Positions 9,099 to 17,557 are shown, counted from the stretch's first letter. The stretch is DNA of 64,000 nt from Pedobacter glucosidilyticus (GCF_002483235.1 NZ_DLHN01000024.1:124001-188000), one strand, 5' to 3'. Numbers and translations are program-made. Notes: generated from the sequence alone by a model not told the origin.

Positions 9099-9131
9099 TA
9101 AAAGCAGCCTAAAAAAATTAGGCTGCTTTTA
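9099..9131. terminator. Bidirectional terminator between convergent genes
   Basis: A perfect 14-bp stem (9099-9112 with 9118-9131) with a 5-base A loop, flanked by A on the left and T on the right. It lies between the CDGSH gene (+) and the glycine-zipper lipoprotein (-) and can end transcription from both sides. Confidence 0.88.
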
Positions 9132-9155
9132 TGACTAACATCTAAGAACAAAAAA

Positions 9156-9632
9156 TTATTGTGCTCTTCCTGTTTGTTTATCCTTTTGTCTTCCGATGAT
9201 GTAACCCGTACCAGCACCAACAACCCCGCCTATTGCAGCACCTCTACCATCTTTTTTATCTACTAAAATACCAGTTACTGCGCCTGCACCTGCACCAATA
9301 ACAGCACCTTTTGCGGCAGAGCTCCAACCTTTTTTCTCTTGTTGTGTAGCAACAGTATTATTTCCTGATGATACAGAAGATGAAGATTTATAATTGCTAT
9401 TACGAACTTCTTCTCTTGCGGCAGCTTTGGCTGCTGCTATTTCTTCTGCTCTTTTCGCTTCGTCTTTTCTGGCTTGTTCTGCCCTTTCAAAGCTATCTAA
9501 TCTTAAGCTATCCCTGATTATTTTTACAGAATCTTTAAAAGTATAGGTTTGATTACCCTGATTGTTTTTTGCGTTACTATTACATGCAGATACCGCTACG
9601 GCAACTGCAAGCGACATGATGATTAGTTTCAT
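9156..9632 (-). CDS. Glycine-zipper lipoprotein
   Basis: 158 residues. The signal peptide ends in a lipobox (AVSAC, Cys17), so the mature protein is lipid-anchored. Next come a charged, Ala/Glu/Arg-rich, probably helical segment (about 45-85), a Ser/Asn linker, and a C-terminal glycine zipper (AAKGAVIGAGAGAVTGIL, then AAIGGVVGAGTGYIIG). The Gly-x3-Gly repeat resembles YMGG/SlyB-like outer-membrane lipoproteins, in which it is thought to insert into or pack against membranes. The specific role is unknown. It shares a bidirectional terminator with the CDGSH gene. Confidence 0.75.
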   Translation of the reverse strand: MKLIIMSLAVAVAVSACNSNAKNNQGNQTYTFKDSVKIIRDSLRLDSFERAEQARKDEAKRAEEIAAAKAAAREEVRNSNYKSSSSVSSGNNTVATQQEKKGWSSAAKGAVIGAGAGAVTGILVDKKDGRGAAIGGVVGAGTGYIIGRQKDKQTGRAQ

Positions 9633-9711
9633 ATTCTTTAATTTATTTCTAATTTTTGAGTTAATCTAAATGTTCAGATTACCCATAGACGTAAGAAAAA
9701 ATAGTGCCAAC

Positions 9712-10311
9712 TTATAAAAGTATTTGATTACTTAGCTCTTTATCAATAGAGATGTAACCAGGATATTTGATTTGCTGATGGCCAATGGTTATGGTTGGTT
9801 TAATTTTTATGGTTACTAAACCTTTTCTTTCTTGATTCGTATTTAGAAAATCAAACACTTCTTGCTGAATTTCAGGGTCTGCCACTAACTGATAGATATT
9901 TGCCTTTAAATGAATAGGAACTTTTATAGTTGATCCTGGGGCTATACTAATTTTCTGATCTACTAAACCAGAAATCAGCTCCCTGTCTTTAATTAATATG
10001 ATATAGTCAAATTGATTTATTGATGCTTGTTTTGCAGTAGGATTACTAATCTGAAGATTTACTTTACCTGTTAAGGGAATATTTTTTCTTAAAAAACCTA
10101 GAGCAACGCTTGGAAGTTTAGCTAAATTGATTTCATCTGCTGATGAAAATTCTTTTATAGCTAATCCAGCTATATAAATACTATCAGCAGAAACTATCTG
10201 GTATTTACAATCTTCAAGGGCTTTTAATTCTCTTTTCTGCCTGTTTAAACCACAAGCTGATAGGAGTGATACCAAGGCAATAAAAATAACAGCTTTATAT
10301 TTCGGATTCAT
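9712..10311 (-). CDS. Putative lipoprotein, LEA14/WHy-like
   Basis: 199 residues with a lipoprotein signal (LLSACG, Cys20). The mature part shows a beta-sandwich pattern: VNLQISNPTAKQASINQFDYIILI is the kind of segment seen in LEA type-2/WHy domains, where a related strand reads as 'ni.l.NPn...v.v..l.y.v...g'. A later part, ISIAPGSTIKVPI, also fits such a domain. The assignment is by pattern only. It lies in a run of minus-strand small envelope genes with no clear shared pathway. No motif suggests enzymatic activity. Confidence 0.6.
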   Translation of the reverse strand: MNPKYKAVIFIALVSLLSACGLNRQKRELKALEDCKYQIVSADSIYIAGLAIKEFSSADEINLAKLPSVALGFLRKNIPLTGKVNLQISNPTAKQASINQFDYIILIKDRELISGLVDQKISIAPGSTIKVPIHLKANIYQLVADPEIQQEVFDFLNTNQERKGLVTIKIKPTITIGHQQIKYPGYISIDKELSNQILL

Positions 10312-10361
10312 GATTTTAAAATTTGAAGTATAACGCTTTGGATCTAAAAATCATATTTTGA

Positions 10362-10580
10362 TTATTCATCTTCCAACTTCCCTTTTTGAGGATTGTCATA
10401 TTCTTCTGAAGTGCCAGTAATAGGTGGGTGACCCTGAAACTCTGCATTAACATCATCAACCCATTGTTCTTTATTAGTGGGTTGGTGTTGGTTTTCATCT
10501 TGCGGATGAAAGGGAGCTCTTTCTAGGGGTTCTTGTTCTGGAATGTCTTCTGTAATGATTTTATTTTTCTGTGGTTTCAT
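10362..10580 (-). CDS. Small hydrophilic protein of unknown function
   Basis: 72 residues, rich in Glu, Asp, Pro, Gln and Asn, with no signal peptide, membrane helix or Cys. It looks intrinsically disordered. An ATG start, a run free of stops in an AT-rich genome and placement between two same-strand genes favour a real gene. An overlapping frame on the same strand (10316-10498) encodes a less plausible peptide. I do not recognise the family. Confidence 0.5.
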   Translation of the reverse strand: MKPQKNKIITEDIPEQEPLERAPFHPQDENQHQPTNKEQWVDDVNAEFQGHPPITGTSEEYDNPQKGKLEDE

Positions 10581-10620
10581 ATCATGTTTTTCAGTATCAA
10601 ATACAAAAACACGACCAATA

Positions 10621-11016
10621 TTAGTTCTTTATAGCTGTAATTCTTTTGGTATCCCGATCCATACTTTCAAAAATCAAATGCTTTTCATCAATTTCTATGA
10701 TAAGAAAAGGTATAGCTCTTTTTTGTCCGTCTGGCAATATTTCATCATAACGGATGATATCACCATCTAAAACAAATGTACCTTCTGATAATATTTTTCC
10801 GGAAGATATAATTTTAGCTTTAGCACTTTTTTCAAAAATAATATAAGGTTTATCAGCTTCAAGTTCTTCCCCTTCTATAACGATAACAGGATTTTGTCTT
10901 ACAAACTCAACTTTTTGATAAAGCCATTTTCCCTCAATTTGCGCTGTTTTTACGCTTTGTTTACAGCTAAATAATAAAGCAATGCTTATTAAAACGATGT
11001 ATAATTTATAGTTCAT
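10621..11016 (-). CDS. Lipocalin-like lipoprotein
   Basis: 131 residues with a lipobox (LLFSC, Cys18). The mature protein begins with IEGKWLYQKVEF, a pattern that opens many small lipocalin-like domains in Bacteroidota, followed by alternating beta strands (FEKSAKAKIISSGKILSEGTF cut at short turns, IIRYDEI, HLIFESMD). It probably sits in the envelope. The substrate, if any, is unknown. Its start overlaps the end of the YdeI-like gene by 11 bases on the same strand, which suggests translational coupling. Confidence 0.65.
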   Translation of the reverse strand: MNYKLYIVLISIALLFSCKQSVKTAQIEGKWLYQKVEFVRQNPVIVIEGEELEADKPYIIFEKSAKAKIISSGKILSEGTFVLDGDIIRYDEILPDGQKRAIPFLIIEIDEKHLIFESMDRDTKRITAIKN

Positions 11017-11524
11017 TTCTATTTGCTTTATGGCTACGTATCATAGCTCCAAAATCCATCTCAAATTCCATAGCTTTTACAGTTTGCATCAATCTTTTTA
11101 CTCTGGTAGGGTCTGTTTTTGCTTCGTTAATCCAGTTGATAAAGTAGTTACGCTCTGCTTTACTTAGCTTCATAAAGTTAACTGTAAACTCGTCTTGTTC
11201 TGCCAAACAAGCTTTTAAATCCTCCGGAATTTCTATTTTAAAATCAATATCTTCTGCTAAAGATAACTTAACCATAGCTCCATTTTCTTTAGCAATTGCT
11301 TTTCTAATGGCTTGTTTTAAAGGTAGTATATAATCTCCGTCGCCAACAGGTAAAAGCGCCAAACCGCTAAACTTATAATGGTCTATTTCTCCTTTTACTC
11401 TAAAACTAACTTTACAAGATGGTTTTAACTCGGCAGCAAGATGCTTAGGAATATCGATATAAGTCCAACCGGTTTTATCGCCCATTTTACCGTATTTTTT
11501 AATGAGCGTATCAAAAGTAATCAT
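11006..11524 (-). CDS. DUF1905/YdeI (OmpD-associated) family protein
   Basis: 172 residues with two parts. The first (about 1-95) matches the DUF1905 beta-barrel pattern (GWTYIDIP, CKVSFRVKGEIDHYKFSGLALLP cut at turns, YILPLKQAIRKAI). The second (about 100-172) matches the bacteriocin-protection YdeI/OmpD-associated pattern, with the markers LSKAERNYFINWINEAKT, TRVKRLMQTV and a C-terminal helix. It is cytoplasmic. The biochemical function of the family is not settled. It is upstream of, and overlaps, the lipocalin-like lipoprotein gene. Confidence 0.8.
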   Translation of the reverse strand: MITFDTLIKKYGKMGDKTGWTYIDIPKHLAAELKPSCKVSFRVKGEIDHYKFSGLALLPVGDGDYILPLKQAIRKAIAKENGAMVKLSLAEDIDFKIEIPEDLKACLAEQDEFTVNFMKLSKAERNYFINWINEAKTDPTRVKRLMQTVKAMEFEMDFGAMIRSHKANRNEL

Positions 11525-11554
11525 CTATACTAAAGTATAAATTATTCAGAAATA

Positions 11555-12394
11555 TCAATGTTTAAATTGATATCTAAGGCTTAATCCCTGATAGTTAAAA
11601 CCCATAGCTGGTGTAAGCGATAAATTTGTTTGGTTGTTTTTTTTATGCAACTGAGGCACTAAAATACCTGCTCCAGCACCTATAGCATAACCTAAAATAT
11701 TATCAGAGAGGAAGTGCTTACCCGCTTTCAGCCTTAAATAACCTACTGTAGCAGGCACCGCCGCGGCAGCTGCCCAAACATAAAGTTTTGCTTTAGAATC
11801 AGGGTTAAAATCCTGAAAAACTTTAGCTACAAAAAAAGATGCGGCAGCTGTTGCGGCCGTATGCCCAGCAAAGAAAGAACGTTGGGCATCTTTATCTATA
11901 CGATCTGCAGTGGGCAAATTGGTATTGTAAACCAAAGGTCTACTACGATCTACTAAACCTGCTGTTAAGGTAAATGCTGCACCGGTAACCGCCATAGTTT
12001 CAACAAATAAAACCATAACTTGCCCGGTATGAGAGCGCTGATTTTTATTTAAGAATGCCATAATAGGAGCAGCTGCAAAAGAAGCGTAAAAAGGAATGTA
12101 ACTGTCTTTATCGGCTTTATCAGAGAAATTACCGGCAGTACTTCTGTCTATGAAAAAAACGTCTTCTTTGTTTAAAGCATTTAGCTCGGCCAAAGTAAGC
12201 TCATCTTTATTTTTAATGACGCTAAGTCCTAAAACATTTAGACCAACTAAACCTGCTACTATAGGAGCGTCTGTTTTAAAACTGGTTTTATAGGGAGATG
12301 TTTTTTCTTGTGCCCATGATGTTTGAAACAAGAATGGTAGAGCTATAAGTAGTGTATAAAAAGATTTTGAGTTCATATTTTTAATTTTAGCCAA
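11555..12394 (-). CDS. PAP2-family phosphatase, exported
   Basis: 279 residues with an N-terminal signal (cleavage likely after about residue 29), about four hydrophobic helices and the three-part PAP2 signature: Arg152-Pro153 (motif 1), SFFAGH 173-178 (motif 2, with a His in place for catalysis) and Arg221-x5-His227-x3-Asp231 (motif 3). The Lys that normally stands seven residues before the motif 1 Arg is Ala here. Members dephosphorylate phosphatidate, phosphatidylglycerophosphate or undecaprenyl diphosphate on the outer face. The catalytic residues are present, so it is probably active. Substrate is not readable. Confidence 0.85.
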   Translation of the reverse strand: MAKIKNMNSKSFYTLLIALPFLFQTSWAQEKTSPYKTSFKTDAPIVAGLVGLNVLGLSVIKNKDELTLAELNALNKEDVFFIDRSTAGNFSDKADKDSYIPFYASFAAAPIMAFLNKNQRSHTGQVMVLFVETMAVTGAAFTLTAGLVDRSRPLVYNTNLPTADRIDKDAQRSFFAGHTAATAAASFFVAKVFQDFNPDSKAKLYVWAAAAAVPATVGYLRLKAGKHFLSDNILGYAIGAGAGILVPQLHKKNNQTNLSLTPAMGFNYQGLSLRYQFKH

Positions 12395-12446
12395 ATTTGA
12401 TTTTTTCTACTAATCAAACTATCTGCCAAAATTATTCAAGCGTAGC

Positions 12447-13181
12447 TCACATTTTATAAACTATTCCCAAACTTAGCGTAGTATAACCTCCTTTTAGGTT
12501 TTCATTTTTTATCAAGCCAAAATTACTACCACTGGTGTATTGTAAGTTAAGGTTCTTGCCAACCTTCATCCTGGTAAAGAAAATTGGCTCAATAAAAACA
12601 TTGTTTTCTAAAGGTGCGTTAATATCATTAATAGTAAAATCTTTCATACTGATATAATTTACGCGTATGGCAGTACCATAACTTAGAGGAAATTTAGAAC
12701 CAAATAATCTCAAATCATTCTTTTTATTTTTACTAAAGTTAACCTGAGCAAAAACTTTATTTAAAGCTGCATCCTGTATTTCTGTTACAACAGGTCCGTC
12801 AAAAGTTAAATCTTTATACACCCTTCTTGAGTTGCCAAAGCCAAAGCCGCCGTAAACTTCTAAAACACGCTCTTTTTGTTCACCAAAGGTTGTAAAATAG
12901 CCAGCACCTACTTCAAAGAAATCAGAAGTAAAATCTCTTTTATCTTTAACTTGGTCTACATAAGCACCACTAAATATTACCCCTAAATGATCTGAAACTG
13001 CATAAGCTGCATTAGCACTTATATTACCTTTTAAACCAATATGACCATCTACATTAAACTCGCCTTTGTTACGCAACATTGGGGTATTTGGCACATTGGG
13101 CAGGTAAAGAGAAGAACATGAAGTAAATAATAGTCCTGTTAATATTATCAAAAAGAATTTTAGCATATATGATATTACCAT
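12447..13181 (-). CDS. Outer-membrane beta-barrel lipoprotein, unknown function
   Basis: 244 residues; the N-terminus is a lipoprotein signal (LLFTSCSS, Cys22). A second ATG at 13166 (MLKFF) is an equally good start. The mature part has alternating amphipathic strands ending with hydrophobic residues (for example GHIGLKGNISANAAYAVSD, GVIFSGAYVDQ, LSLGIVYKM at the end), as in small outer-membrane barrels common in Bacteroidota. No catalytic motif is seen. A 64-bp gap separates it from the META-domain gene upstream on the same strand. Confidence 0.65.
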   Translation of the reverse strand: MVISYMLKFFLIILTGLLFTSCSSLYLPNVPNTPMLRNKGEFNVDGHIGLKGNISANAAYAVSDHLGVIFSGAYVDQVKDKRDFTSDFFEVGAGYFTTFGEQKERVLEVYGGFGFGNSRRVYKDLTFDGPVVTEIQDAALNKVFAQVNFSKNKKNDLRLFGSKFPLSYGTAIRVNYISMKDFTINDINAPLENNVFIEPIFFTRMKVGKNLNLQYTSGSNFGLIKNENLKGGYTTLSLGIVYKM

Positions 13182-13245
13182 TTACAAGAATCCTAAACGA
13201 AAGAAAATAAACAATAGTTTATTTTCTAATTTTGATACTGCTTTT

Positions 13246-13668
13246 TTATGGTTTTTTGATAAATCTCATGATGGCAATATCATCCATTAAAAATGTTAAA
13301 GTATTTTCATTTACACTATAACGTGTTGATTTTTTCAAGCTTTCAAGAAATAATTGCTCTCCTTGTCCTTCGCAAAATCTTTTGGTTAATGCCATTGGAG
13401 TATTAAAATCTATACGATTATCGGTAATAACCAAAGCACCACTTAAACTATTACAACTGGTATTACCGTAAAGTTTATTACTTGCTACATCAAAGGTGAG
13501 TTGTGGTTTTTGGTTGGGATATAAACCCTCAAAAGCTATTCTAGGACCAGAGATATAATTAAGCTCCCAAGTACCATTGAGTTGATTTTTATCTTCTGCC
13601 GCCTTTTTAACAGCACAGGCACTGATAATGAATAAGAATAATAAAATGAAGTAGTTATGTTTTTTCAT
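13246..13668 (-). CDS. META domain (HslJ-like) lipoprotein
   Basis: 140 residues with lipobox (FIISAC, Cys18). The mature domain shows the META/HslJ pattern: LNGTWELNYISG, QLTFDVASNKLYGNTSCNSLSG, then FNTPMALTKRFCEGQ and a final LTFLMDDIAIMRF (each quoted in part). The conserved G-x-x-x-C-N turn is present. META proteins are small envelope proteins tied to heat shock or antibiotic tolerance in E. coli, but the mechanism is unclear. It is followed by TIGR02757 upstream on the same strand. Confidence 0.82.
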   Translation of the reverse strand: MKKHNYFILLFLFIISACAVKKAAEDKNQLNGTWELNYISGPRIAFEGLYPNQKPQLTFDVASNKLYGNTSCNSLSGALVITDNRIDFNTPMALTKRFCEGQGEQLFLESLKKSTRYSVNENTLTFLMDDIAIMRFIKKP

Positions 13669-13711
13669 GATTTTTTATTTTAATAACAAATACAAGTAAA
13701 GAATAAATTTA

Positions 13712-14575
13712 TCAAAACTTCTCTTCTATTCCTAAGCCAAATAAGGCGAAATCGTATTTTACGGGGTCGTCTTTATCTAACATTCTTAACTGATGGGTAA
13801 GCTCTAAAGCGGTTTGCCAATCGGTTTGTTTACGGGTAATTAAATTAAGTTTACGGGCTACCCTATCTACATGTAAATCGCATGGACAGATTAGCTGGGA
13901 AGGTTTTATTCTATTCCAGATACCAAAATCTACACCTTTATCGTCTTTACGGACCATCCACCGCAAAAACATATTTAAGCGCTTACAGGTAGATTTCTGT
14001 AATGGCGATGAGATATGTTTTTTGGTACGGTGAGGAAAATCTGGTAAAGAGAAAAAATAAGACCTAAAGAAATTGAGGTTTCCTTCAATGGTTTCAACTG
14101 CTAAATCTTCTTGTAAACAAACTGACGAATGGTTTTTAATTGGCTTTTTTAATTGCGGACTTTCCACATAAGCATCCTGATAAACTTGCTGTAATGGAAA
14201 AGGTAAAAACGCATCTTCTAAACTCTCAAAATTGCTGTAATGATGTTTAAAAAAATGGATAAAATATAAAGTATCAGTATAATTAAAGGTACGATGTTTA
14301 AAATGCTGAAATCTTTTTAAATCATGTTCTTGATGATGAAGGATAAAATCATAGGGAACACCATCCATTAAGTCAATCAACTCTTTACATTTATTAATGA
14401 TGGTAACCCTTTGCCCCCAAGCCAAAATAGAAGCCCAAAAACCCATGATTTCTATATCCTGCTTTTTAGAAAATAAATGTGGGATACATATTGGATCATT
14501 AACAATAAAACCAGGTTGGTTATACTGCATTACCTTTTGATCTAAAAAAACTTTGAGATTTGTAATTTGAGACAT
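13712..14575 (-). CDS. TIGR02757 (DUF2400) family protein
   Basis: 287 residues, full length for this uncharacterised family widespread in Bacteroidota. Visible family blocks are EIMGFWASILAWGQR (42-56), MDGVPYDF, NMFLRWMVRKDDKGVDFGIW (201-220) and PCDLHVDRVARKLNL (231-245), followed by DPVKYDFALFGLG at the end. The 231-245 block resembles the Asp-bearing helix of HhH-GPD DNA glycosylases such as Nth (Asp-Thr-His then Arg-Val). There is no signal peptide, so it is cytoplasmic. A DNA-repair role is inference only. Confidence 0.85.
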   Translation of the reverse strand: MSQITNLKVFLDQKVMQYNQPGFIVNDPICIPHLFSKKQDIEIMGFWASILAWGQRVTIINKCKELIDLMDGVPYDFILHHQEHDLKRFQHFKHRTFNYTDTLYFIHFFKHHYSNFESLEDAFLPFPLQQVYQDAYVESPQLKKPIKNHSSVCLQEDLAVETIEGNLNFFRSYFFSLPDFPHRTKKHISSPLQKSTCKRLNMFLRWMVRKDDKGVDFGIWNRIKPSQLICPCDLHVDRVARKLNLITRKQTDWQTALELTHQLRMLDKDDPVKYDFALFGLGIEEKF

Positions 14576-14619
14576 TAGATGCTAGATAATTAGATTTTAG
14601 ATAGAAGGCTTAAGAAAAA

Positions 14620-14659
14620 GAGTAGAATTATGATTTATTGCTTTAGGCTAATTCTACTC
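14620..14659 (-). terminator. Probable terminator downstream of proS
   Basis: Inverted repeat with 11-bp perfect arms (14620-14630 and 14649-14659) and an 18-base loop. Read on the minus strand it ends in CTTTTTCTTA, suitable for terminating the proS transcript. Confidence 0.55.
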
Positions 14660-14679
14660 CTTTATTTGTAGACCATACT

Positions 14680-14789
14680 TTAGACAGCAGACTTCAAACT
14701 TCCGTCTTCCGTCTTTCTACGTTGTACTTTCAACTTTGCACTTTCAACTCCAGACTTCGGTCTTCGGACATCGGTCTTCGGACTTCCCA
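14680..14789. repeat. Low-complexity CTTC-rich repeat region
   Basis: About 110 bases built from variants of ACTTCGGTCTTCGGAC and CTTTCAACTTTGCACTTTCAAC, running up to the proS stop. The composition differs sharply from the AT-rich gaps elsewhere. It does not code for anything plausible. Confidence 0.6.
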
Positions 14790-14791
14790 CC

Positions 14792-16264
14792 CTAATAAGC
14801 CCTCGCAAATAATACTCTTTGGCTAGATGGTTTTCCTGTTACCATACAAACACCTTCCTCTTGCTCGTTATTTAAAGGAATGCATCTGATAGTAGCTTTT
14901 GTTTCTTCTTTAATTTTAGCTTCGGTTTCAGAAGTTCCATCCCAATGTGCGGCAATAAAGCCTGGCGTTTCGTCTAAAGCCTTTTTAAAATCATCATAAG
15001 AATCTACTTTTTTAGTATTTTCTGTTCTAAACTGTAAAGCTTTATGGTATATGCTTTGTTGAATTTCTTCTAATAAAAGCTCAATTCTGTCTGCAATACC
15101 ATCTCTTGATACCGTTTCTTTTGTTTTAGTATCTCTTCTGGCAAGCTCAACAGTGTTGTTTTCCAAATCTCTACCTCCCATGGCTAAACGTACAGGCACA
15201 CCTTTTAGCTCATATTCTGCAAACTTAAAACCTGGTCTTTGGGTATCACGGTCATCATATTTAACCGAAATTCCTTTTTTCTTTAAATCTTTGATGATTA
15301 CATCAACAGCTTCAGATATTTTGGATAACTCTTCTTCTCCTTTATAAATAGGTACAATAACAACCTGAATTGGAGCTAATTTTGGAGGTAATACCAGCCC
15401 ACTGTCATCAGAATGAGCCATAATTAAAGCACCCATTAAACGGGTAGAAACCCCCCAAGAAGTAGCCCAAACAAACTCTTGTTTACCTTCTTTACTGGTA
15501 AATTTTACATCAAAAGCTTTTGCAAAATTTTGACCAAGAAAGTGCGAAGTTCCAGCTTGTAAGGCTTTACCATCCTGCATTAAAGCCTCAATACAATAGG
15601 TATCTAAAGCTCCGGCAAAGCGCTCATTAGCGGTTTTTTTGCCTTTTACTACGGGTAAAGCCATCCAGTTTTCTGCAAAATCTGCATATACATCAAGCAT
15701 TTGCTCGGTTTCTGCTATGGCTTCTTCGGCAGTTGCATGTGCAGTGTGTCCTTCTTGCCATAAAAACTCGGCAGTACGTAAAAATAAACGGGTACGCATC
15801 TCCCAACGGACTACGTTTGCCCATTGATTTACCAATATAGGCAAATCTCGATAAGATTGTATCCAACCTTTATAAGTATTCCAGATAATGGTTTCTGATG
15901 TTGGTCTAACGATTAATTCTTCCTCAAGTTTGGCATCTTCATCAACAATGATATTGCCGTTTCCATCATTTTTTAATCGATAATGTGTAACCACGGCACA
16001 CTCAGTTGCAAAACCATCTACGTGAGAAGCCTCTTTTGAAAAAAATGACTTAGGGATGAATAAAGGAAAATAAGCGTTGCTGTGCCCTGTTTCTTTAAAT
16101 TTTTGATCCAAAACAGCCTGCATTTTCTCCCAAATAGAGTATCCATAGGGCTTTATCACCATACAACCCCTAACGGCAGAGTGTTCTGCAAGGTCGGCCT
16201 TTGCTACTAATTCGTTATACCATTGTGAATAGTCTTCTGATCTGCTTGTTAATCCTTTACTCAT
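14792..16264 (-). CDS. proS: Proline-tRNA ligase (short, archaeal/eukaryote-like type)
   Basis: 490 residues from the ATG at 16264 (MSKGLTSR). The open frame extends to a TTG at 16315, but the extra 17 codons overlap a TAACTTTG promoter -7 element on this strand, so I prefer the ATG. Class II synthetase motifs are visible: the motif 1 region GCMVIKPYGYSIWEKMQ, motif 2 RTRLFLRTAEFLWQEGHTAHAT in part, and motif 3 with GVSTRLMGALIMAHSDD. The anticodon-binding domain follows (QVVIVPIYKG on). It has no editing insertion, as in the short ProS type found in Bacteroidota. It charges tRNA-Pro with proline. Confidence 0.95.
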   Translation of the reverse strand: MSKGLTSRSEDYSQWYNELVAKADLAEHSAVRGCMVIKPYGYSIWEKMQAVLDQKFKETGHSNAYFPLFIPKSFFSKEASHVDGFATECAVVTHYRLKNDGNGNIIVDEDAKLEEELIVRPTSETIIWNTYKGWIQSYRDLPILVNQWANVVRWEMRTRLFLRTAEFLWQEGHTAHATAEEAIAETEQMLDVYADFAENWMALPVVKGKKTANERFAGALDTYCIEALMQDGKALQAGTSHFLGQNFAKAFDVKFTSKEGKQEFVWATSWGVSTRLMGALIMAHSDDSGLVLPPKLAPIQVVIVPIYKGEEELSKISEAVDVIIKDLKKKGISVKYDDRDTQRPGFKFAEYELKGVPVRLAMGGRDLENNTVELARRDTKTKETVSRDGIADRIELLLEEIQQSIYHKALQFRTENTKKVDSYDDFKKALDETPGFIAAHWDGTSETEAKIKEETKATIRCIPLNNEQEEGVCMVTGKPSSQRVLFARAY

Positions 16265-16312
16265 GAGCTGATTTGGAATAATTTTTGTATTTTTATGATT
16301 GATTTTAATGCT

Positions 16313-16320
16313 CAAAGTTA
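16313..16320 (-). promoter_or_regulatory. Promoter -7 element for proS
   Basis: On the minus strand this reads TAACTTTG, matching the Bacteroidota TAnnTTTG consensus. It lies 49 bases before the ATG at 16264, leaving a leader of about 40 bases. No good TTTG box is found 19-21 bases upstream, so the promoter is only half supported. Confidence 0.45.
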
Positions 16321-16438
16321 TAAAAATATTACACTAATAATTTTAGGTTTGATGCAACCAATTGTAATATTTTACGTCTAATAAACGTATGTTATAAATA
16401 GACCAAAATTGTCTTTAAGACCTTAAAAAATATACAAC

Positions 16439-17464
16439 ATGAAAAATAGAGTTATTTTATCGGTAATGAGTGGGGGGATTGCTCTAATTCTAGGTGGTTG
16501 TGCTACCGGCAATATCGCTACACAAACGGCTTTGTACGATGATGTTTACAACTCGGAAGTAGAAGCCAGAGCCTTGACATTTACGCCAAGACCATCAATT
16601 AATTCAAATCCTGATAGCGAATATTCTACAGATAATTACGCTTATGAGGAAGAGTCTAGATCACGTTTGGATATAGAAAATCGCAATGATTACAATTGGA
16701 GAGACCATTATTATAATAACAATTTAGCTTTTGACCCTTATTTTGACCCAGCATTTTCTATGGGATGGAATAATTGGGGATGGAATAGCTGGAACAGACC
16801 CGGTTTTGGTTTTAATCTAGGCTGGAACAACTGGGGTTGGAATAATTGGAACTTAGGCTGGAATAACTGGGGTTGGAACAGTTGGGGATGGAATAGCTGG
16901 GCTTATAACCCTTGGTACAGTCCTCTAGGATCTCCATATTGGGGAATATATTCTTTTAACAACCCTTGGGGTGGTGGCTGGATTGGCAATGGTGGTTTAT
17001 GGGGTGGCGGATTTTATCCGGGTATTGGTGTTGTTACCAGACCTAATAACCCAAGGCCATCAAGAGGAAGTGTAGCAACTAGACCTGTGGGCGCTGATGG
17101 AAATAGTGTAAGTAGAATTCCTCGTCCTACGGGACCTGTTAGCTCAAGCAGACCAGCCGGAACATCGTCTAGACCAACAAGAGAAAGTTATGGAGGAGAT
17201 TATAGTCGCCCAGCAACTTCTGGTACAAGACCCGCTTCTAGTGGAAGCTCATCTCGTCCAACAGAAAGTAGCAGACCTACAAGATCCGAAGCTCAACAAA
17301 GCAGACCTGCTCGTACTGAAAGTAGTAGACCTGCCAGAACTGAAAGACCTAGTTACTCTCCTTCTCCTAGTTATAGTCCGCCTTCTAGCAGTGGTAGCAG
17401 CGGCGGTAGTAGCAGAGGTTCATCTGGAGGCAGTAGCTCTGGTGGTGGAAGGCCTTCAAGATAG
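16439..17464 (+). CDS. Trp/Asn/Gly-repeat lipoprotein, surface-protein-like
   Basis: 341 residues with lipobox LGGC (Cys21). A charged segment (30-95) is followed by a repeat block (109-160) built on Gly-Trp-Asn-Asn-Trp and Gly-Trp-Asn-Ser-Trp units, a Gly/Trp-rich part to about 195, and an Arg/Ser/Pro-rich tail (205-320) ending in Gly/Ser runs. This layout is seen in Bacteroidota proteins often labelled vitellogenin-like; the function is unknown. It is lipid-anchored, probably with the repeat exposed. It diverges from proS across a 174-bp gap. Confidence 0.7.
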   Translation: MKNRVILSVMSGGIALILGGCATGNIATQTALYDDVYNSEVEARALTFTPRPSINSNPDSEYSTDNYAYEEESRSRLDIENRNDYNWRDHYYNNNLAFDPYFDPAFSMGWNNWGWNSWNRPGFGFNLGWNNWGWNNWNLGWNNWGWNSWGWNSWAYNPWYSPLGSPYWGIYSFNNPWGGGWIGNGGLWGGGFYPGIGVVTRPNNPRPSRGSVATRPVGADGNSVSRIPRPTGPVSSSRPAGTSSRPTRESYGGDYSRPATSGTRPASSGSSSRPTESSRPTRSEAQQSRPARTESSRPARTERPSYSPSPSYSPPSSSGSSGGSSRGSSGGSSSGGGRPSR

Positions 17465-17478
17465 TTTTATCATAAATT

Positions 17479-17557
17479 TTTTGTCACATTGAGCGGAGTC
17501 GAAATGTAGTCTGAAGACCACAGAAAGGCTTCGACTCCGCTCAGCCTGACATAAAAA
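17479..17557. repeat. REP-like palindrome, copy A
   Basis: Imperfect inverted repeat with 21-bp arms (17482-17502 and 17531-17551) that share the core GAGCGGAGTCGAA. Related copies are at 29669-29784 and 57205-57330. It follows the stop of the Trp/Asn-repeat gene by 14 bases. Confidence 0.75.

Noticed and set aside
10316..10498. 60-codon frame overlapping the small acidic gene
   Set aside because: The longer frame 10362-10580 has a better protein composition and position.
17190..17492. 100-codon Leu/Val-rich frame over the RS-rich tail of the repeat lipoprotein
   Set aside because: Alternative frame of a repetitive region; it has no signal and no relation to a known family.
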